Origin: an uncultured Verrucomicrobia subdivision 3 bacterium
GTDB taxonomy: Bacteria; Verrucomicrobiota; Verrucomicrobiae; Limisphaerales; UBA11358
NCBI GenBank assembly: GCA_903921455.1
Contig: CAIXPZ010000206.1
Coordinates: 1-64,000, forward strand
DNA length: 64,000 bases
Reading direction: 5' to 3'
In this document: one piece after another, positions 25,865 through 36,674 of the stretch
How positions within the stretch are numbered: position 1 is the stretch's first letter
Layout: each line of letters begins with the position of its first letter
Program-made: the position numbers and the translations under genes
The notes under the pieces: generated by a model
Seen by the model: the letters and a program-made list of their open reading frames with translations, nothing else
Told to the model about the DNA's origin: nothing
Database searches by the model: none

Positions 25865-26902
25865 TCATTTCCGTTCATTCGCGGCGGAATATTTATTTAC
25901 CGCCAGCAGGGCGGCGACTTTCTCAGCAATGATCTGTTCGCAGCGGGCCACTTCTTCCTTGCGCAGGTTCAGGTAATCGTTGGCGATGCTTTGCAGGTCA
26001 TCCACGTTGTAGAGGTAAACATTGTCGAGTTCGCTGACGGCCGGATCAATGTCGCGCGGCACGGCAATGTCGATGAGCAGCAACGGCCGGTGCTTGCGGC
26101 GCTTCATCAAAGGCTCCAGTTTCGCGCGGTCGAGGATGTGGTGGGTCGCGGCCGTGCTGCTGACAGCGATGTCAATCTTCTCAAACTCATCCGGCCATTG
26201 TTCAAAAGGCACGGCGCGTCCGCCGAGCTCCGCCGCCAGCGCCGTGGCGCGCTCGGGCGAACGATTGGTCACGACGACGCCGCGCGCCCCGCGCGAGAGC
26301 AGGGCGCGGGCGGTTTTTTCGCTCGTCTCGCCCGCACCGATGACGAGGACTTCGTGTTCGGTGAGCGAGGTGAAAATCTTCTCCGCCAGTTCCACGGCGG
26401 CAGACATCACGGAGACGCTGCCGCGCTGGATGTTGGTCTCGGTGCGGATGTGTTTAGCCACATTGAACGCGCGTTGGAACGCCTTGTTCAGCCGCGCGCC
26501 GGTGTGCTTGTGGGTGAACGCTAGTTCGTAAGCCGATTTGAGCTGGCCGAAAATTTCCGTTTCACCGATGACCATCGAGTCGAGTCCGCTGGCGACCTTG
26601 AAGAGGTGATGCAGACTGTGCGGCTCGGCAAAGGTGTAAAGTTCATCGCCCAGCGCGCCGTCGTAGGCGTGGTGTTCGATGAGAAATTGTTTCATCCGCG
26701 CGAATGCCTCCGCTGGTGCGAGCGGGGTGACGGCGTATATTTCCACGCGGTTGCAGGTCGAGAGCACCACGCCCTCCGTGGTGAGGCCGGCGGCGCGCAT
26801 TTCTTGCAGGGCGACAGGAATCATCTCCCCGGCAAAGGCGAAGCGTTCGCGCAGTTCGACGGGCGCGGAGCGGTGGCTCAATCCGATGACGACGACGCTC
26901 AT
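25865..26902 (-). CDS. hemA: Glutamyl-tRNA reductase
   Basis: A 345-residue enzyme producing glutamate-1-semialdehyde from glutamyl-tRNA, the first step of C5-pathway heme synthesis. The catalytic Cys is C50 in VVLSTCNRVEIYAV, followed by the substrate domain (GLDSMVIGETEIFGQLKSAY) and the NADPH domain (VLVIGAGETSEKTARALLSR, VTNRSPERA). It is about 70 residues shorter than the E. coli enzyme: the C-terminal spinal/dimerisation helices are cut down to LNLRKEEVARCEQIIAEKVA, as in chlamydial enzymes. The gene directly follows hemX with no intergenic base. Confidence 0.94.
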   Translation of the reverse strand: MSVVVIGLSHRSAPVELRERFAFAGEMIPVALQEMRAAGLTTEGVVLSTCNRVEIYAVTPLAPAEAFARMKQFLIEHHAYDGALGDELYTFAEPHSLHHLFKVASGLDSMVIGETEIFGQLKSAYELAFTHKHTGARLNKAFQRAFNVAKHIRTETNIQRGSVSVMSAAVELAEKIFTSLTEHEVLVIGAGETSEKTARALLSRGARGVVVTNRSPERATALAAELGGRAVPFEQWPDEFEKIDIAVSSTAATHHILDRAKLEPLMKRRKHRPLLLIDIAVPRDIDPAVSELDNVYLYNVDDLQSIANDYLNLRKEEVARCEQIIAEKVAALLAVNKYSAANERK

Positions 26903-27721
26903 TTAATTATGCAGGCCGGAGTAGTAGTTGGTGATACCGAACGTCAGCAGCAAAAACACAAAAGCCACGATGACGCCGATGGCGAAGCGCCGGCTTGACC
27001 TGCCGAAAACCTTATACGCCACGAGTGATTCCAGATACACCAGCCAGAGTAGCGCGGACCAGACGACTTTGGGATCCGAGAAATAAGCTTTGCCTTCATG
27101 GCTCGGCAATCGCGACCCGGCCACGAGGCCGATGGTGAGCAATCCGAAGCCCACCGCCACGAGCCGGAACGTAATGAACTCCAGCCGCTGAATGGACGGC
27201 AGCAGCGACAGCAGCGCGCGCAGCTTGTGGAATTTCAGGTCGTGCCGCTGCATCAGGAACATGCCGGCCGCCACCGCCGCGAGGCCGAACGCCCCATAGG
27301 CCTGCAGGATGGTAGCCGCGTGCAGGCTGCGCAGGGCGCCCGAAAATTCCGGTTTCGGCCCGTGCGGCGGATCGAGTGACGGCATCAGGGCGAAGATGCC
27401 GATGGTGAACAGCACCGGCGCGGTGAAAGCCGCCAGAAACTTGAAACGCGGCAGCAGCGAATAGACCAGGCACGCCAAACCCAGTGCCCAGAGCAGAAAC
27501 GTGGTGGCCTCGTAGAGATTGTTGACGGGGCAACTGTGCAGGGTCATCCCGCGCTTGGCCATGGCCAGCGTGTGCAGGGCGACGCCGCCGGCGAGCAGGA
27601 AATAATTCACCCACTCGTCCCGGCGAAAACCTTTGCGCCACAGAAAAACGGAGTAAATCGTGCTCAAACCGTAAAACGTCACGGCGAGCAAAAAGCAATG
27701 TCGGTCAGTGAACCAAGCCAT
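26903..27721 (-). CDS. hemX: HemX/CcsA-like cytochrome c assembly family membrane protein
   Basis: A 272-residue protein with about eight membrane helices (FLLAVTFYGLSTIYSVFLWR, YFLLAGGVALHTLAMA, FLLWALGLACLVYSLL, FTAPVLFTIGIFALMP and others). It belongs to the CcsA/HemX heme-handling family; near the end GKAYFSDPKVVWSALLWLVY replaces the classical tryptophan-rich WWD heme motif but keeps the following DPK-VW segment, which is the HemX-type pattern. HemX proteins are linked to stabilising glutamyl-tRNA reductase. Its stop is immediately followed by the hemA start, consistent with that role. Confidence 0.82.
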   Translation of the reverse strand: MAWFTDRHCFLLAVTFYGLSTIYSVFLWRKGFRRDEWVNYFLLAGGVALHTLAMAKRGMTLHSCPVNNLYEATTFLLWALGLACLVYSLLPRFKFLAAFTAPVLFTIGIFALMPSLDPPHGPKPEFSGALRSLHAATILQAYGAFGLAAVAAGMFLMQRHDLKFHKLRALLSLLPSIQRLEFITFRLVAVGFGLLTIGLVAGSRLPSHEGKAYFSDPKVVWSALLWLVYLESLVAYKVFGRSSRRFAIGVIVAFVFLLLTFGITNYYSGLHN

Positions 27722-27778
27722 TCCGACAGGTTAAAGGCGCAGCCGGACGGTGCAAGCGGCAAGTGTTTCAATCCGCCA

Positions 27779-27807
27779 TTTGAACCCACGCGAAAATGGA
27801 TTACACT
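27779..27807 (+). promoter_or_regulatory. Possible sigma-70 promoter giving a leaderless transglycosylase mRNA
   Basis: TTTGAA (27779-27784) and TACACT (27802-27807) are separated by 17 bases; the -10 is six bases before the ATG at 27814, so initiation would fall at the start codon itself. A sequence-only prediction. Confidence 0.4.
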
Positions 27808-27813
27808 GGGTGC

Positions 27814-28746
27814 ATGAAAGTCCTGGTCGCGATCCTCCTGATGCTGACGGCTGTCCGACTGGCGCCCGCGCAGACGAACGACACGGCCATCGACGTGGGC
27901 GCACTGCTGGATTCCGCCCAGCAGTTCGCGCAGGACAATCTCGACCCCGACGTGCTTCAGGCGTTGCAGTCGGTGGATCGCAGCAAGGTCGAAGAGTATC
28001 TCAAGCACTATCAGGATTATCTCCAGGGGGATTACGTTTTGGACCTGGCACAGTTGAAAGACGGGGCGGCGACCGTGCTGCCGCTGCTCGATGCGCACGA
28101 GGAAACCCAGCCTTACGCCGCGTGGTTGCGCGAGCGGCTGGATTATTTTGACGCGGCGGAGGAAATGAACAAGCTCGCGCCCCCAGCCCCTCCGGGAACG
28201 AATCCGCCACCGCGCCAGCCGAACCCCTCCTTCGCGGCGGAGCAGCAAATCTGGATCAAGAAAGTCACGCCGCGCCCCTGGCCGGCGGGTGCGAAACAAT
28301 TCGTGCCGCAGCTCAAAGCCGTTTTCGCCGCCGAAGGAGTGCCGTCGGAGCTGGTCTGGCTGGCGGAAGTGGAATCCGGTTTTAACGCGACCGCGCGGAG
28401 CCCGGTCGGTGCCGTGGGCCTCTTTCAACTCATGCCGGCGACCGCGAAGGATCTTGGCTTGAGCCTGTGGCCGTTCGACCAACGGAAACAGCCGGACGCC
28501 GCCGCGCGCGCGGCGGCCAAGTATTTACGCTTTTTGCACGGGAAGTTTGGGAGCTGGCGGATGGCTGTGGCCGCTTACAATTGCGGCGAGGGCACGGTGC
28601 AGCGGGCGCTGAAACGCTATGGCGCTACCAGTTATGAGCGCATCGCCACGCATTTGCCGGCGGAAACCCAGATGTATGTGCCCAAGGTCGAGGCGACCAT
28701 CCTGCATCGCGAAGGTGCGGCGCTGGAGAAATTGAAAACGGCTTAA
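27814..28746 (+). CDS. Lytic transglycosylase (SLT domain), exported
   Basis: A 310-residue murein-cleaving enzyme. The ATG at 27814 starts the signal peptide VLVAILLMLTAVRLAPAQ; an upstream ATG at 27796 is less likely. Residues 20-150 form a helical, proline-ended N-terminal region, then the SLT (family 1/MltD-like) domain: LVWLAEVESGFNATARSPVG with the catalytic Glu, AVGLFQLMPATAKDLGL, FGSWRMAVAAYNCGEGTVQR and LPAETQMYVPKV. There is no LysM domain. It cleaves peptidoglycan glycan strands during growth or secretion-system insertion. It is convergent with comB, the two stops sharing TTAA. Confidence 0.93.
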   Translation: MKVLVAILLMLTAVRLAPAQTNDTAIDVGALLDSAQQFAQDNLDPDVLQALQSVDRSKVEEYLKHYQDYLQGDYVLDLAQLKDGAATVLPLLDAHEETQPYAAWLRERLDYFDAAEEMNKLAPPAPPGTNPPPRQPNPSFAAEQQIWIKKVTPRPWPAGAKQFVPQLKAVFAAEGVPSELVWLAEVESGFNATARSPVGAVGLFQLMPATAKDLGLSLWPFDQRKQPDAAARAAAKYLRFLHGKFGSWRMAVAAYNCGEGTVQRALKRYGATSYERIATHLPAETQMYVPKVEATILHREGAALEKLKTA

Positions 28747-29480
28747 AGTTTCCGCAGCGAACCATCCGCCTGCATCGCCGCCACGAGGTTGAAGACATCC
28801 CGTTGGGAGCAAAACGCCACATCCGCCCGCAATTCCGGCAGTCCCAGCAATCGCCGGCCGTTGGTGGAACCGGCGATGGCTGCCGCCAAATCAATTTTGG
28901 CGCGCAGAAAATATTGCCGGGCAATTTCCGTGGCGTCGGCAGGTTCACCCGCAAGCAACTCCGCCAGCGCCCCGGCGGCGAGCACATCTTCCCGGGCCAC
29001 GTCTTCGCCGGTGCCGGCGCAGACTAGGAGAACTTCCGCCGGTTGCAGCCTGGTCAGAAACTTCGCCGTGGCGGACAGGTTTAGGAAAGACCCGGCCATA
29101 ATCAACTTCGCGTCGGCGCAGGCGGCTAGGGCGCGGGTGCCGTTGGTGGTGGTGCTGACAATGGTCTTGCCGCGCATTTTTTCCGGCGTGAACTCGCGGG
29201 GCGAATTGCCGAAATCAAAATCCACTCCGCCCGACTGGGCAGCGCGGATGCGGATGCCGTCGCGTTCACCGGCGAGCAACACCTCCGGTTGCTGCTGGCG
29301 GCGGGCGACGGCTTGGGAAATCTCACAGACGGGCAGGATTGCTTCGGCGCCGTGGTGCAGGGCGGTGACGAAGCTGCTCGTGGCGCGGAGGATGTCGAAC
29401 ACCACGCAGGAGGTGTCAGACAAATCACGGCGGGCGAGCGCGGGCAGTTCCAGCGGCGAAAGGATGGTTTCGATGGTCAT
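28743..29480 (-). CDS. comB: ComB family 2-phosphosulfolactate phosphatase
   Basis: A 245-residue protein from the ATG at 29480 with the ComB signatures CVVFDILRATSSFVTALHHG near the N-terminus, EVLLAGERDGIRIRAAQSGG, FDFGNSPREF, VSTTTNGTRALAACADAKLI and VLLVCAGTGEDVAREDVLAA. In methanogens ComB acts in coenzyme M synthesis; in bacteria the family is widespread without that pathway, so the physiological substrate is uncertain. It follows the ogg gene by 17 bases and is likely last in the minus-strand run that starts at the metallopeptidase. Confidence 0.85.
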   Translation of the reverse strand: MTIETILSPLELPALARRDLSDTSCVVFDILRATSSFVTALHHGAEAILPVCEISQAVARRQQQPEVLLAGERDGIRIRAAQSGGVDFDFGNSPREFTPEKMRGKTIVSTTTNGTRALAACADAKLIMAGSFLNLSATAKFLTRLQPAEVLLVCAGTGEDVAREDVLAAGALAELLAGEPADATEIARQYFLRAKIDLAAAIAGSTNGRRLLGLPELRADVAFCSQRDVFNLVAAMQADGSLRKL

Positions 29481-29497
29481 CGTGAACGCGAGCAAGC

Positions 29498-30484
29498 TTA
29501 TGCCAATTTCGTTCGCATGTAATGGAAAAGATACTGCTGCGCATACCCGGCATGCGGACCGAAATGCGTGGCGGCGAATTTACGGAGACGCGGCTCGCTG
29601 GCGCGACGTTTCGGGAAATAGAGTTCCTGCAAGGCGCGTTCAATCCACACATCCACCGGAAACGCCGTGTCAAACCCGTAGGCGAAGAGCAGCACGCAGT
29701 CGGCGATCTTCCCGCCGACGCCACGCAAGGTCATCAGCTCGGCGCGGGCCGAGGCATAGTCGAGGTTGCGGAGTTTTTCCAGATTCAGTTGGCCGGCGGC
29801 TATCTGGCGCGCAGCGTTCAAGAGGCTGGGTGCGCGGAAACCCATTTTGCAGTCGCGCAATTCAGCCTCGGTGCAGGCCGCCAGCCGCCGGGGTGTCGGA
29901 AAGCAGGCGAGGCCGGCGCTCAACGGGTGGCGCTGGTCAGTGAGCGCGGGACTGGCGGCGTCCGCCCAAAGCGCCGCTCCGTCATACGGCTCGCCAAACC
30001 GCTCGCAGAGCAGGGCGACGATCTGGCGGATTTGCACAATCTGCTTGGTGGAGGAGAGGATGAACGAGGCGAGACATTCCCACGGGTCTTGCCGGAGCAG
30101 GCGCAGCCCATGACAACGGACGACGGCGGTGCGCATGGGTTCGTCGTCGGGAAAGGTTTTCAAGATGGCGCGCAAATCCACGTCGGTCTGAAGAAACTCG
30201 CGGAGAAAACGCCAGTCATTCACCGGCCCGGCGGCCTGAGCATGAATGCCCGTTTCCGTTTGGGTGAGCCGGAGAAAATGTTTTCCCAGCACACCCATCC
30301 ACGCCTGGCCGTTGCGCTGCCAGCGGAAGACCTGGCCGGAATCCAACGTGGCCGCGAGGTCATAGTCGCGGACGGGCAGGAGGATTATTGACTGGTGGGG
30401 CCAGACTCCCGGCGAGCCGTCATTTTTATTCGTCAAACGCGGCTCGCGGGAACGATCGCCCCACCGTGTTGGTTTTGCGGGCAT
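29498..30484 (-). CDS. ogg: 8-oxoguanine DNA glycosylase (OGG family)
   Basis: A 328-residue base-excision repair enzyme. After a 30-residue non-conserved N-terminus, the eukaryote-like OGG1 N-terminal domain (DLAATLDSGQVFRWQRNGQA) is followed by the helix-hairpin-helix core: DPWECLASFILSSTKQIVQI, MGFRAPSLLNAARQIAAG, LMTLRGVGGKIADCVLLFAY with catalytic Lys259, and FPVDVWIERAL with Asp278. It removes oxidised guanine and nicks the strand. It follows the PAP2-GT39 gene by two bases, so translation may be coupled, though the functions are unrelated. Confidence 0.92.
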   Translation of the reverse strand: MPAKPTRWGDRSREPRLTNKNDGSPGVWPHQSIILLPVRDYDLAATLDSGQVFRWQRNGQAWMGVLGKHFLRLTQTETGIHAQAAGPVNDWRFLREFLQTDVDLRAILKTFPDDEPMRTAVVRCHGLRLLRQDPWECLASFILSSTKQIVQIRQIVALLCERFGEPYDGAALWADAASPALTDQRHPLSAGLACFPTPRRLAACTEAELRDCKMGFRAPSLLNAARQIAAGQLNLEKLRNLDYASARAELMTLRGVGGKIADCVLLFAYGFDTAFPVDVWIERALQELYFPKRRASEPRLRKFAATHFGPHAGYAQQYLFHYMRTKLA

Positions 30485-30486
30485 TT

Positions 30487-32763
<2,277 letters not shown>

Positions 32764-32817
32764 TGTAGCGGGAAATATAAAGTTGGAAAACTGAATTACT
32801 GGATTGCCTCACGGTGT

Positions 32818-33579
32818 TCAGCGCGCCGCGGTGTCCGGGGAAGAATTGATCTGTTCCCTCACCTCGAAACGGAACATTCGTTTCTGCATCCAGCGCACGG
32901 CGAACAAGTCGTAGATCGTGACGAACAATCGGTTCAGCACGCCATAGTTGCTCTGGCCGGTGAGCCGCGTGTGGTGGCTGATGGGAATCTCCGTAACGAC
33001 AAACCCTTCGATGCGGAACAGCGTCGGCATGAACCGGTGCATGCCTTTAAAAAATTTCAGCCGCGCCGCGCACTCGCGCCGAAAGATGCGGTAGCCGCAG
33101 GCGGAGTCGCTCACGGTTTCGCGCGTGATGCGGTTGCGCACGCCGTTGGCGATCTTGGAGGAAATCTGGCGAAGGCGGGAATCGCCCTGGGCGCGGGCCG
33201 TGACGCGTGAGCCGCAGACGCAGTCGCACCGGTCGCGCTGGATGGCTTCGAGAAAACGGGGGAGTTCGCGCGGATGATTTTGCAAGTCGGCATCCAGCGT
33301 GGCGATGTAACGGCCCGTTGCGGCCTGGATGCCCGCCCACACCGCCGCCGACTGGCCGCAGTTCCGGCTTAGCCGCACGGCGCGGATCCGTTTGTCCTCC
33401 GCGCCAAGTTTCTCCAAAATATTCCAAGAGTCGTCGCGGCTGCGATCATCAGCGATGACGATTTCGTAAGCAATGCCGAGCGGGCCGAGTGCTTCACGGA
33501 TGGCGGTCACGAGGGGAATCAAATTACCCTGCTCGTTGAAACAGGGGGCCACGACGCTCAAGATGGGAGCTTCAGTCAT
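32818..33579 (-). CDS. GT2 family glycosyltransferase (DPM1/ArnC-like)
   Basis: A 253-residue GT-A fold transferase (start ATG at 33579; a second ATG four codons upstream is possible). Signatures are LSVVAPCFNEQGNLIPLVTA, EIVIADDRSRDDSW, GIQAATGRYIATLDADLQNH with the metal-binding DAD, and ETVSDSACGYRIFRRECAA with the acceptor-side loop. C-terminal membrane helices are absent, as in dolichyl-phosphate mannose synthase catalytic subunits, though LNRLFVTIYDLFAVRWM may be a membrane-associated helix. Likely makes a polyprenyl-phosphate sugar for the downstream PAP2-GT39 protein, from which it is separated by 54 bases. Confidence 0.88.
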   Translation of the reverse strand: MTEAPILSVVAPCFNEQGNLIPLVTAIREALGPLGIAYEIVIADDRSRDDSWNILEKLGAEDKRIRAVRLSRNCGQSAAVWAGIQAATGRYIATLDADLQNHPRELPRFLEAIQRDRCDCVCGSRVTARAQGDSRLRQISSKIANGVRNRITRETVSDSACGYRIFRRECAARLKFFKGMHRFMPTLFRIEGFVVTEIPISHHTRLTGQSNYGVLNRLFVTIYDLFAVRWMQKRMFRFEVREQINSSPDTAAR

Positions 33580-33594
33580 GCGATGGTCCAAGAC

Positions 33595-34128
33595 TTAATA
33601 CGCAACGAGCGAACGCACGGGGAAACCTTTCAGTTGCTGACGACCATCAAGAAACTTCAGCTCAATGAGGAAAACAATTTCCAGAATATTTCCGCCGAGT
33701 TTTTTGACCAGCGAGGCGGCGGCGCCGGACGTTCCGCCGGTCGCGAGCAAATCGTCCACGAGCAATATGCGCGCGCCGGGTCTGAGGGCGTCGGTGTGGA
33801 TGGCGACGGTGGCGTGGCCGTATTCCAGCGCGTAATCCTGTTCGATGGTAGTGAAGGGCAGCTTGCCTTTCTTGCGGACAGGGATGAAGCCGGCGTTCAA
33901 CTTGGTCGCGGCGGCGGCGGCAAAAATAAAACCGCGCGCATCAATGCCCACCACGGCGTCGATGCTGCCGGGCTTGAATTTCTCGGTGAGCAGTTCAATC
34001 GCGCCGGCGAACAGCCGCGCATCGGCCAGCACGGGGGTGATGTCTTTGAACTGGATGCCGGGCTTGGGAAAATCCGGAACGTTGCGGATGGCGGCGGCGA
34101 TTTCCGCGGCGGTGACAGATCGGGGCAT
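33595..34128 (-). CDS. apt: Adenine phosphoribosyltransferase
   Basis: A 177-residue purine salvage enzyme converting adenine and PRPP to AMP. The PRPP-binding motif is ILLVDDLLATGGTSGAA, with the substrate region VGIDARGFIFAAAAATKLNA and the flexible loop GFIPVRKKGKLPFTTIEQDY. Length and blocks are standard. It follows the sigma factor gene by three bases and precedes the GT2 gene by about 15 bases in the same orientation. Confidence 0.96.
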   Translation of the reverse strand: MPRSVTAAEIAAAIRNVPDFPKPGIQFKDITPVLADARLFAGAIELLTEKFKPGSIDAVVGIDARGFIFAAAAATKLNAGFIPVRKKGKLPFTTIEQDYALEYGHATVAIHTDALRPGARILLVDDLLATGGTSGAAASLVKKLGGNILEIVFLIELKFLDGRQQLKGFPVRSLVAY

Positions 34129-34131
34129 GGC

Positions 34132-35148
34132 TTAAAGTTCCTTGGCTTTGGATTTTTCGAGTTTTTCGATCATCTTGCGGAGCTTGCGCAACGCGAGGTT
34201 TTGGATCTGGCGGATGCGCTCGCGCGTGACGCCGAATTTCTCGCCGACTTCTTCGAGGGTTTTTTCGTTGCCGCCGTCGAGGCCGAAGCGGTAGCGCAGG
34301 ATCGTGGCCTCGCGCTCGTCGAGATGTTTGACCATGTCTTGCAACATGCCCGTGACGGTCTTGTCCTCCAGTTCGTCGTAGGGATTCACGGCGCGCTCGT
34401 CCTCGACGATCTCGGAATAGCTGTTGGAATCGTCGTCGCCCACCGGCGCATCGAGCGAGGCGGGGCGGATGGACGCGGTGCGCATCTGCGAAACGCGCGC
34501 GGCGGTGGTGCCGATTTCAGCGGCCAATTCCTCGTCGGTGGGTTCGCGGCCAAATTCCTCCTGCAACTTCATCGCCGTGCGGCGCATCCGGGAAATCTTG
34601 TCCACCAGATGCACGGGCAGCCGGATGGTTTTGGACTGGTTGGCCAGCGCGCGCTTGATGGACTGCTTGATCCACCACGAGCCATAGGTCGAAAGCTTGC
34701 CGCCCTTTTTCGGGTCGAAGCGCTCGACGGCTTTCATCAGGCCGATGTTGCCTTCGCTGATGAGATCCAGCAGCGGCAGGCCGATGCCTTCGTAGTCGCG
34801 GGCAATTTTCACGACGAGGCGGAGGTTCGCCTTGATCATGTGCTCGCGGGCTTTCTTATCGCCTTTCTTGATCTTGGCGGCGAGTTCGATTTCCTCCTGG
34901 GGCGTGAGCAATTTTACCTGGCCGATTTCGCGCAGGTAAAGGCGGATGGCGCTGTCGCCGTCCATGCGTTCGGATTCGCGGCGGAGAAACTGCGTGGTAT
35001 CACCCTCGGCCGGTTTCGTCACCGGCAAATCCGCCGGCACCGTGATGGGGGGAGGCGGGGGAACGACCACCGTCGGTTTTGCCGGCGCGGAGAATTTCTT
35101 TTTCCGTTGAACCGGCTTGGGCTTGCGTTGATTTTTTTTAGCCGCCAT
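34132..35148 (-). CDS. Sigma-70 family RNA polymerase sigma factor (group 1/2 type)
   Basis: A 338-residue sigma factor from the ATG at 35148 (an upstream TTG-type start adds only unlikely residues). Regions 1.2 to 4.2 are complete: AIRLYLREIGQVKLLTPQEE (1.2), MIKANLRLVVKIARDYEGIG (2.1), LPLLDLISEGNIGLMKAVER and FDPKKGGKLSTYGSWWIKQS (2.3-2.4), RMRRTAMKLQEEFGREPTDE (3), and the 4.2 helix-turn-helix TLEEVGEKFGVTRERIRQIQ. In place of region 1.1 there is a 60-residue Lys/Pro-rich tail, and the long insert between 1.2 and 2.1 of RpoD is absent, so this may be a secondary sigma factor rather than the primary one. Confidence 0.93.
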   Translation of the reverse strand: MAAKKNQRKPKPVQRKKKFSAPAKPTVVVPPPPPITVPADLPVTKPAEGDTTQFLRRESERMDGDSAIRLYLREIGQVKLLTPQEEIELAAKIKKGDKKAREHMIKANLRLVVKIARDYEGIGLPLLDLISEGNIGLMKAVERFDPKKGGKLSTYGSWWIKQSIKRALANQSKTIRLPVHLVDKISRMRRTAMKLQEEFGREPTDEELAAEIGTTAARVSQMRTASIRPASLDAPVGDDDSNSYSEIVEDERAVNPYDELEDKTVTGMLQDMVKHLDEREATILRYRFGLDGGNEKTLEEVGEKFGVTRERIRQIQNLALRKLRKMIEKLEKSKAKEL

Positions 35149-35196
35149 GAATGCGCAAAAGTTAAACTCGCGCCGCGCCGCCGCAAGCAAATTAAC

Positions 35197-35886
35197 TCAG
35201 TTCCGGCTGTCGCGCGCGGCGGTGATGTAATACAGCAGCGTCAGTAACGAGCTGACCAGCGCGGCCACGTAGGTGAGCGCGGCGGCGTTTAGCACCTTCG
35301 CCACGCCCGCCCGTTCGCTCTCGCGCACGAGGCCGAGGCGGAACAATTGTTCCTTGGCGCGCGCGCTGGCGTCGTATTCCACCGGCAGCGTGACGAGCTG
35401 GAACAAAGTGATGATCGCAAAGATGGCGATGACGATGGGCAGCATGACCTTCATCAGCCCCATGAACATGCCGAGCAGCAAAATGCCTGTGTAGGCGAAA
35501 CTGGCGAACTGCGTGATCGGCACCATCGCCATGCGCAAGTTGAGCATGGCGTAAGCCGCCTGATGTTGCAGCGCGTGGCCGGCTTCGTGCGCCGCCACGC
35601 CGACTGCGGCGATGGAATTGCCCTGAAAATTCTCCGAGGACAAAAATAAAGCGCGCTTGGTCGGATCGGAGTGGTCGGTCAGCTTGCCTTCGACTTCTTC
35701 GACCGGCACGTTGGTCAGGCCGGCGTTATCGAGAATACGCCGCGCCGCCTCCGCGCCCGTCAGGCCGGAATCCACCGGCACCTGGCTGTATTTGCCAAAG
35801 GCGGAATGCAGTTTCATCTGCGCCCAGAGTCCGATCAATAGTCCGGGCAGCATCACGAACAACAGGTATTTGTAATCCCAAAACAT
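35197..35886 (-). CDS. Zinc metallopeptidase, YugP-like membrane family
   Basis: A 229-residue membrane protein from the ATG at 35886. The first helix is YLLFVMLPGLLIGLWAQM; the active site AAVGVAAHEAGHALQHQ has the zincin HExxH in the form HEAGH. C-terminal helices (VMLPIVIAIFAIITLFQLVT, and TYVAALVSSLLTLLYYITAA) surround a domain containing PVEYDASARAKEQLFRLG, which is typical of the DUF2268/YugP-type peptidases. Probable substrate and function unknown; these proteases are linked to membrane-protein turnover. It is the first gene of the minus-strand run leading to the sigma factor. Confidence 0.88.
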   Translation of the reverse strand: MFWDYKYLLFVMLPGLLIGLWAQMKLHSAFGKYSQVPVDSGLTGAEAARRILDNAGLTNVPVEEVEGKLTDHSDPTKRALFLSSENFQGNSIAAVGVAAHEAGHALQHQAAYAMLNLRMAMVPITQFASFAYTGILLLGMFMGLMKVMLPIVIAIFAIITLFQLVTLPVEYDASARAKEQLFRLGLVRESERAGVAKVLNAAALTYVAALVSSLLTLLYYITAARDSRN

Positions 35887-36006
35887 AAAAGTATTTCTAT
35901 CAGTGAATGGACACCGCCGATGAGAAAACATTCAATCCGCTATGTCCAAGCGCGGTGAAATTAAAGCATAAAAAGCGTCGGCGCGCAACGCTTCGCCCAG
36001 CGGCTG

Positions 36007-36420
36007 CTAATCGTTTCCGTAGGACCAGCCCGAGTTATTGCTCCATTCCACCCAACGGGAATCATCCGCGCCGCCGCCGTCCTCGCCCAGAGCGGACATC
36101 TCCCGACTGCTGGCCGCCGTCTTGGCATACACCACGGCCTGCTGATAATCCTGATACGCCTGAGCGTTTCCGATGTAGATCCGGTTATGCGCTGGATCGG
36201 GGAAAACGTAGAACGTCTTACCATTGACCTTGGCCACGCTCAATTTATCCGCCGGCAATGATTTGAGGTGCTGCAACTGCTTGTCGGTGCTGGCGACCAC
36301 CGGCTTGAAGCCGGCGTCCGTGAGCATTTGCTCGGTGTGCTTCGTGGTGGCGCAACCGGTGACCAGCGCCAGCAGGAGGATGGCGCCGAGGAACTGAAAC
36401 GAGGTCAGGATTTTTTTCAT
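36007..36420 (-). CDS. Small lipoprotein of unknown function
   Basis: A 137-residue protein from the ATG at 36420 with a lipoprotein signal (LTSFQFLGAILLLALVTGCA, lipobox VTGC). The mature part is mostly helical, rich in Ala/Gln (QAYQDYQQAVVYAKTAASS), and ends with an acidic Gly-rich stretch and SNNSGWSYGND. No known family was recognised. A weak minus-strand hairpin (AAGCGT/ACGCTT at 35973-35993) before a T-rich run may terminate it. It follows yacG by 40 bases. Confidence 0.72.
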   Translation of the reverse strand: MKKILTSFQFLGAILLLALVTGCATTKHTEQMLTDAGFKPVVASTDKQLQHLKSLPADKLSVAKVNGKTFYVFPDPAHNRIYIGNAQAYQDYQQAVVYAKTAASSREMSALGEDGGGADDSRWVEWSNNSGWSYGND

Positions 36421-36460
36421 AATTAACGGTTGCCCATTCTCGACAACTGGTTTGCGGGAG

Positions 36461-36670
36461 TCAATCTTCCGGCTTGTCCAGATATTCACCCGGGGGCAGG
36501 TCGGCGTAGTTCTCGAAGTGTTCCGGCTTGAGGGGTTCGGAGATGGCGTGCTCGCCGTTAAACCATTGGCCGAGGTCGATTAGTTTGCAGCGGTGGGAAC
36601 AAAACGGACCGTATTTGCCCGCGAACCAGTCGCCGGACTTCTTGCAGGTCGGGCATTTGACGACGCGCAT
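36461..36670 (-). CDS. yacG: DNA gyrase inhibitor YacG, zinc protein
   Basis: A 69-residue protein. The ATG at 36670 is chosen because it starts directly with the zinc ribbon: MRVVKCPTCKKS, then FCSHRCKLIDLGQWF; four cysteines bind zinc, and the tail (PPGEYLDKPED) matches YacG proteins. YacG binds GyrB and inhibits gyrase. It lies four bases after the preceding gene, so it is in the Prc operon direction. An upstream in-frame ATG would add residues that overlap the preceding gene end, so it is rejected. Confidence 0.9.
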   Translation of the reverse strand: MRVVKCPTCKKSGDWFAGKYGPFCSHRCKLIDLGQWFNGEHAISEPLKPEHFENYADLPPGEYLDKPED

Positions 36671-36674
36671 GCGG

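Noticed and set aside
33583..35247. Long open frame (554 codons) opposite apt and the sigma factor
   Set aside because: Antisense shadow; the minus strand holds two clear conserved proteins.
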